Assembly: GCA_009780755.1 (NCBI GenBank)
Contig: WQZL01000027.1
Coordinates: forward strand, 1 to 17,891
DNA: 17,891 bases
Origin: Promicromonosporaceae bacterium
GTDB taxonomy: Bacteria > Actinomycetota > Actinomycetes > Actinomycetales > Cellulomonadaceae
Direction of reading: 5' to 3'
Both the position numbers and the translations under genes were made by a program. The notes under the pieces were generated by a model that saw only the letters and a program-made list of their open reading frames with translations, did no database searches and was not told the DNA's origin. How positions within the stretch are numbered: the stretch's first letter is position 1; the number at the start of each line of letters is the position of its first letter. Below, piece after piece: positions 14,047-17,891 of the stretch.

Positions 14047-14388
14047 ATGCAATACCTCCCGAAGCGCGCAATAACCCTCACTCTGGGAGCCGTTCTCGCG
14101 CTCGTGGCGGTCGGCTGCGGAGATGGAACAGGAGCCCCTGCCGCATCTTCATTCTCGTTTCAACAAGGCTATGAGTCAGGCTGGCGTAGTCAAGGCCAAC
14201 GGGCTGCAGGTGCTAGCAGGCAAGGCCGCTCCGATGTTTGTACAACATTCAGGGCTGGTCAGACAAGGGCGGCGCTAGCTTACGGAAACCCCCAGCGAGT
14301 CGCCGACTGGTCGAATGAGGATTGGGTGGATGGCTGCATCACGGGGTGGAACGACCGCAACGGCAACCGACCTGCTCTGTATCCATAA
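14047..14388 (+). CDS. Small predicted lipoprotein
   Basis: A 113-residue protein with a lipoprotein signal: basic MQYLPKR, a hydrophobic stretch TLTLGAVLALVAV and the lipobox VAVGC, with Cys24 for lipidation. The mature part is about 90 residues, polar, with two further cysteines (DVCTTF and DGCITGW) that could pair, and ends with NDRNGNRPALYP. AAGGAG lies five bases before the ATG. It would be anchored outside the membrane. Co-transcription with the preceding soluble protein is likely. No family recognised; on integrative elements such lipoproteins sometimes serve in surface exclusion or conjugation, but nothing here shows that. Confidence 0.75.
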   Translation: MQYLPKRAITLTLGAVLALVAVGCGDGTGAPAASSFSFQQGYESGWRSQGQRAAGASRQGRSDVCTTFRAGQTRAALAYGNPQRVADWSNEDWVDGCITGWNDRNGNRPALYP

Positions 14389-14408
14389 GCCCCAGGGGCA
14401 CTCGCCCC
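14389..14408 (+). terminator. Hairpin after the lipoprotein gene
   Basis: GCCCC-A-GGGGC-ACTC-GCCCC begins right after the stop codon. GGGGC/GCCCC with an ACTC loop gives a small stem, with an alternative pairing to the first GCCCC. A weak TGGTTT follows. Terminator role is plausible only. Confidence 0.4.
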
Positions 14409-14511
14409 AGTGGTTTCAGTAAACCCCAGAGGATGCCCTTCCCGACTAAGCGCAGCTAGAGGTGCTGATTCAGCAGGCCCCGATCTCTCGTGTCTTGGCT
14501 ATTCCGGCGCT

Positions 14512-15543
14512 CTATCCGGTGATGCAGTGGTGTTCCTCGGCTACGCGCTCGTTGGACCAGCGGGACACGGTGTCTAGCGCCCAGTGGAGCAGTTCAGTGG
14601 CCTCGTCTGGTCGTAGAGGGCTTTCGTGGGCGCGGAGTTCGTATAGGCGGGCTTGCAGCACTGGTTCGGCTTCGTCCAGTCCCCGTTCACTAATGCAGCC
14701 GACGCGGCGGGCTACTGCTAGTCGGAGGGCATGGCGTCCGGCCCAGTAGTGGCGACTCATCCCAGGGAGGGGCGACCCGCGCATGATGTTGGCCAGGATT
14801 GCCTGCAAGGCCCCGCAGTGGCAGGGGTCAGGGTGCCATCGGCCATACTGAGATACCACTGGATCGAGGGTGAGGCGCCGGTCACCAGGTAGTTCCGATT
14901 CACCGTACTTGTTGAGTGTGGCGAACACCTTGATGGCGGTGATGGAGCGTCCGCCTTGTCCCTGGATGGCTGCCGGATTGGCGGGTATAGGTAGCGCGCG
15001 GGTCAGGTCGTACACGTTGTCCAGCCGTTCGGCGTCAATGTCGTGGTCGCGGGCAGCCTGAGCAACCAGGCGTCCCCAGCGGGCCAGGACGGCGGATGCC
15101 CGGCCTCGCTCCTGAGAAGTGCGTAGCGGGTAGTGGTGGATGGGCCAGTACGGGTAGATGGCGTCGCCGGTGTCGATGACAAAGGCCGGGGTCGCATCCA
15201 GCATGTCGGATAGCCTCGCGGCTACCGTCCAGGCGTCTATGGGTTCGTCTAGCGCGCCGGGCCTGATATTCAATGCCGCCCAGAGCGCGGCCAGTCGGAT
15301 GATGCGCCCGTCGGAGGTCACCGGATTGACCCCATGAAACACCCCCAACCTGCCTGCGTGATCGGTCACGGCGGTGGCTAACACCTCGTCGAGCCGCTGG
15401 CCTGCCTCTACCGGCAGGAGTCGCCCACCGGGCTGCTTGATCCAGATCGGCACAGCCTCACCGGGGCGCCATAGCGTCGCCAGCAGATCAAGCCCGGTGG
15501 GTTGCGGCTCAGCGGTGGCGGTTAGGGTCTGGTCGTTAGCCAT
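14512..15543 (-). CDS. PrimPol-like replication paralogue lacking catalytic residues
   Basis: A 343-residue protein related to the front part of the primase/ATPase protein at the right edge. ATG at 15543 has GAGG six bases upstream; a 20-codon extension has none. Shared segments include PYWPI, WGRLVAQAARDH, VYDLTRALPIP against VYDLARVPRTP, and RLAVARRVGCISERGLDEAE against RLTAARRLGCLSEEGLLAAQ. Where active PrimPols have LWADLD and SGxGxH, this protein has LWAALN (87-92) and DTGDAIY (124-130), so both acidic metal ligands and the histidine are changed. It stops where the RecA-like ATPase would begin. It may be a structural partner or regulator of the full protein, or a decaying duplicate; the intact 343-codon frame argues for use. 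Confidence 0.72.
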   Translation of the reverse strand: MANDQTLTATAEPQPTGLDLLATLWRPGEAVPIWIKQPGGRLLPVEAGQRLDEVLATAVTDHAGRLGVFHGVNPVTSDGRIIRLAALWAALNIRPGALDEPIDAWTVAARLSDMLDATPAFVIDTGDAIYPYWPIHHYPLRTSQERGRASAVLARWGRLVAQAARDHDIDAERLDNVYDLTRALPIPANPAAIQGQGGRSITAIKVFATLNKYGESELPGDRRLTLDPVVSQYGRWHPDPCHCGALQAILANIMRGSPLPGMSRHYWAGRHALRLAVARRVGCISERGLDEAEPVLQARLYELRAHESPLRPDEATELLHWALDTVSRWSNERVAEEHHCITG

Positions 15544-16063
15544 GTGATTCCTCACTTCTTTGAGTCTGTGTGATGAGCCGCCAGCATCTAGGGCGGGCTT
15601 CATCGGGATTGCTGGTCGGCGGGGGCTGCCCCTGGGCTGACCTGGCCTTCCGCTTATTCACTCGATAACCAGCACCACAAACAAGAGCCGCCACCGTGGG
15701 CACGGCAAAACACAACCCTGACGCCCCTCCGGAATGGGTCCCAGCCCGCCGAGGTCAAGGAAGGTATCTCCGAGGGCACGAGAGGCCAGCACCCCACCCG
15801 AATACCGGCCCTGGCCCCAGAGGCGCTCGGAGATACCGGGGAATACCCTCCCCGGACAAGCCCGGCCCAGCAGGCTTGGGCGAGGCCCCGCTACCCATGC
15901 TGGGCGGCGCCGACGGCAAGGGGGCGGCGCCGTCAACCCCCATTCGATTGCTAACGGCAACAGCCCATCAGAGTATGGGTGAGGTTGGTTTGTGATTTCG
16001 CCTATTCCAACCTCGCCCTTTTAGGACGAGGTGGGCGAGGTTGGAGCTTCGTCCCGGGCGAAG
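15544..16063. other. Structured, repeat-rich region between replication genes
   Basis: 520 bp with no credible gene. It contains a 12-bp perfect inverted repeat 51 bp apart (15763-15774 with 15826-15837), a CCGGGGA/TCCCCGG hairpin (15836-15855), two direct GGGCGGCGCCG copies (15902-15912 and 15922-15932) inside a GACGGC/GCCGTC stem, and a cluster of GGGYGAGGTTGG units at its right. It could be a replication or transfer origin of the element, or a structured RNA. Confidence 0.5.
15763..15837. repeat. 12-bp perfect inverted repeat
   Basis: GGTATCTCCGAG at 15763-15774 and its exact reverse complement at 15826-15837, separated by 51 bp of GC-rich sequence. It could form a large stem-loop on either strand. 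Confidence 0.7.
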
Positions 16064-16087
16064 TCAGGCGAGGTGGGGCGAGGTTGC
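15978..16087. repeat. Iteron-like GGGYGAGGTTGG cluster
   Basis: Units occur at 15978-15988 (plus), 16007-16018 (minus, CCAACCTCGCCC), 16033-16044 (plus, GGGCGAGGTTGG), with related GGCGAGGTGGGGCGAGGTTG at 16067-16086. The 16007 and 16033 copies are perfect 12-bp inverted repeats and could form a terminator-like hairpin just after the stop of the primase/ATPase gene; alternatively they are binding sites for a replication initiator. Confidence 0.55.
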
Positions 16088-17891
16088 TGGGAGCGTGCCG
16101 TTGGCGACGGTGTAGGCGTATCCGCCGCTGCGCCCAGTACCCCGCCCGTCGTGTACTTGGCCGGTTGCGACCAGACGGTCTCGTGCGGCCCGAATCGCAG
16201 TGTTGGCGCCCGGAACTCCCTTTTCGATCTGGTCACGGCTGCATCCGGGGTTGTCCTTGATGTAGGCAAGTACCAGGGGCATAGCCTCCTCGGCCCGTTG
16301 TTCGGCGGTGGCCTTTGATTTACTGCCTTCACCGGTCAACTCCAGGCGCATGGTGATGGGATCGAACCGCAGTGCGTCCTCGGCCATCTCAACATCACGC
16401 CCAAGGGCGCTCATGTACCGGGTCTCATCGTTAGCGCTGGTGCCCCGGGTTAGCGTCACCAACGAGTCGCCCCAATCAACCAGGGCCGTGGACCCACGGA
16501 CACGCTCGCCATTCCAGCCAGCGTGCGTGGTCAACACCAGATCACGGGCACCGACCTCGGTGCGGGTGAAGGTGTCCAGCCGAGCCAGCCAGGCCCCGAC
16601 CTCCCCCGCACTGTTCTGGTCAGTGCTGGGGTATGCCTTGCCAAACGGGTCAACCAGCAGTGACTCTACGCCCTCCTTCCGGAGCCGGGCCGCAAGCGCC
16701 AGTCGATGGTCTCGGTGGGCGAAGGGGTTGGTTTGCCCCCGCAGGTTGACGATGAATAAGCGGTCGATGGGCACTCCTATTTTGACTGCCCACCGGTACA
16801 AGGTGGCCCAGTTGACCTCGAAGTTGAGTAACGCGACCTTGCTAGTGTCCTTGATCCGCTCGACCTCGAACCGGCCCAGGAATGGCTCACCGGTAATCAG
16901 TGACCGGGCGAGATTGAGCAGCCAGGTGGTCTTGCCCGTTTTGAACTGGGCAGTAACCAGGGTCGCCCCATCAGACGGGATGAGGCCCTTAACCCGGTAA
17001 GGCGGCTCTGGTGGGCGAGCCATCATCTCGGCCAAAGTGCCCGCATCGAACTCGGGCGGCGGGCCTGCCTCCTCCTGAGTAAACCGCCTCTTAGCCTCAG
17101 CAATAACCCGCATCCGGGCCAGCTCATGCAAGACCGCAGCCTCATCAGTGACGGACCCGGCTTCGACCACCTCACCCGTACCCACCAGCTGATCGGACAG
17201 GGTGACCGAGCCGTCGGCCCTGACCAACTGGCAAGGATGTTCAGCCGCCAGGTGCTCGGCGTCCATGCAGGCCACTCGATCAACAGCCCATTGGAAGAAC
17301 TCAGCCACCTCGCTGGTACGGTGCTGCCCTATAGCGGCTCGTCTATTGTCGAGCCGATCTTGCAAAGCCTCCTGAGCGGCCAACAGGCCCTCCTCGGACA
17401 GGCAACCCAAGCGTCGAGCGGCGGTCAACCGAACAGCCTGTGCCACACCCCACGAGTGGGTGTTGGGCCTCATCTTGTCGGTTGGGATGCCCTTGACAAT
17501 CTCCTGGGCCAGGCCGCAGTACCGGAAGACGGTGGGCCACTCGCTGGGCGGCAGGATCATCTCGCTGGGGCTGGTCTGCGCGTCGAGCGGTATTTCGACC
17601 CCGTGGTCGCGCAAGGCTACGGCAACCTCATCTAAGGAAATGGGCCGATCACCCAGCGCCTCAACTGTCGTCATGGTCATCACTTCGGGTTTCATGTTGA
17701 TGGTGCCGGGCGTCCGAGGCACTCGGGCCAGGTCATACACGCCGTCCACAGCCTCTGCGCCGTGGCCTCGCGCAACTTGGGTAACAAGCCGACCCCACTG
17801 GACAAGCAGCGCCTTAGCTACAGCCAGATCATCAGCGGACTCCAGTGGGCAGTCGCTGATCGGCCAATAAGGATGCAGCCCACCACCGCTA
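16064..17891 (-). CDS. PrimPol-RecA-like ATPase replication protein, N-terminus missing
   Basis: The frame runs off the right edge, so the true start is not visible; 608 residues are seen. The first residues are SGGGLHPYWPI, a PrimPol-type primase motif with the catalytic-region histidine. After a helical linker a RepA/RecA-like ATPase follows: Walker A AQFKTGKTT (266 codons after the internal GTG at 17749), Walker B ESLLVDPFG, and VLTTHAGWNGERVRG. The C-terminus resembles a winged helix: LVLAYIKDNPGCSRDQIEKG and AARDRLVATGQVH. Such fused primase-helicases replicate actinobacterial plasmids and integrative elements. The shorter paralogue lies downstream on the same strand. The Walker A motif begins with Ala rather than Gly, which is tolerated in this family. 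Confidence 0.85.
   Translation of the reverse strand, partial: SGGGLHPYWPISDCPLESADDLAVAKALLVQWGRLVTQVARGHGAEAVDGVYDLARVPRTPGTINMKPEVMTMTTVEALGDRPISLDEVAVALRDHGVEIPLDAQTSPSEMILPPSEWPTVFRYCGLAQEIVKGIPTDKMRPNTHSWGVAQAVRLTAARRLGCLSEEGLLAAQEALQDRLDNRRAAIGQHRTSEVAEFFQWAVDRVACMDAEHLAAEHPCQLVRADGSVTLSDQLVGTGEVVEAGSVTDEAAVLHELARMRVIAEAKRRFTQEEAGPPPEFDAGTLAEMMARPPEPPYRVKGLIPSDGATLVTAQFKTGKTTWLLNLARSLITGEPFLGRFEVERIKDTSKVALLNFEVNWATLYRWAVKIGVPIDRLFIVNLRGQTNPFAHRDHRLALAARLRKEGVESLLVDPFGKAYPSTDQNSAGEVGAWLARLDTFTRTEVGARDLVLTTHAGWNGERVRGSTALVDWGDSLVTLTRGTSANDETRYMSALGRDVEMAEDALRFDPITMRLELTGEGSKSKATAEQRAEEAMPLVLAYIKDNPGCSRDQIEKGVPGANTAIRAARDRLVATGQVHDGRGTGRSGGYAYTVANGTLPATSPHLA

Noticed and set aside
14462..14749. 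Short plus-strand frames over the PrimPol-like paralogue, and 16308-17000 over the primase/ATPase gene
   Set aside because: Each is antisense to a well-supported gene and encodes Ser/Arg/Pro-rich sequence without family pattern.
15658..15995. Possible genes in the structured intergenic region
   Set aside because: Several competing frames of about 60-100 codons, all Pro/Arg/Gly-rich and shaped by the repeats; no ribosome binding site.

Overview
The window is high-GC actinobacterial DNA. Support comes from the GC-rich coding bias, a LacI-controlled sugar operon with CUT1 permeases but no ATPase gene of its own, the tRNA Lys/Glu/Asp/Phe group, apparently leaderless promoters, and a dispersed 25-bp palindrome containing TGTCGAAACCACC. 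I cannot name the species; Micrococcales or Propionibacteriales would fit.

Region 1 (1-8100) is a carbohydrate-utilisation locus. The 3' end of a NarL-type response regulator is followed by a convergent operon on the minus strand, read right to left: two LplB/LplC-type permeases, a large lipoprotein solute-binding protein, a strong intergenic hairpin, a GH39-like glycosidase and a DUF624/YesL-type membrane protein. A LacI-family repressor is divergently transcribed from a 369-bp regulatory region holding GAAA/TTTC-type palindromes. The likely scheme is import of an oligosaccharide, perhaps xylan-derived, intracellular hydrolysis, and repression without inducer.

Region 2 (8160-9712) holds tRNA-Lys, tRNA-Glu, tRNA-Asp and tRNA-Phe with a mini-zincin metallopeptidase between Lys and Glu. 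A phage-type repressor gene is wedged against tRNA-Lys and takes its last codons from the antisense strand of the tRNA, which suggests an old integration at that tRNA.

Region 3 (9760-12540) begins just right of tRNA-Phe. It is a compact operon of three overlapping minus-strand genes: a CD-NTase (cGAS/DncV-like), a stand-alone E2-like protein, and a small protein with one N-terminal membrane helix. This is the layout of a short type II CBASS anti-phage system. The membrane protein is the only effector candidate and matches no effector class I recognise. Upstream lie a near-consensus CIRCE palindrome, a leader-peptide-sized ORF ending in a long hairpin, and two DnaA-box-like sites. A perfect 23-bp direct repeat brackets the module.

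Region 4 (12541-17891) looks like the body of an integrative or plasmid-derived element: a small accessory protein, an XRE regulator fused in frame through a TGA to the remains of a second XRE domain, a divergent two-gene unit (unknown protein plus lipoprotein), and two related replication proteins. The complete-type one, running off the right edge, joins a PrimPol domain to a RecA-like ATPase and winged helix. The shorter one lacks the ATPase and has lost the expected PrimPol catalytic residues. A 520-bp structured, repeat-rich non-coding segment separates them. No integrase, transposase or CRISPR array is present.
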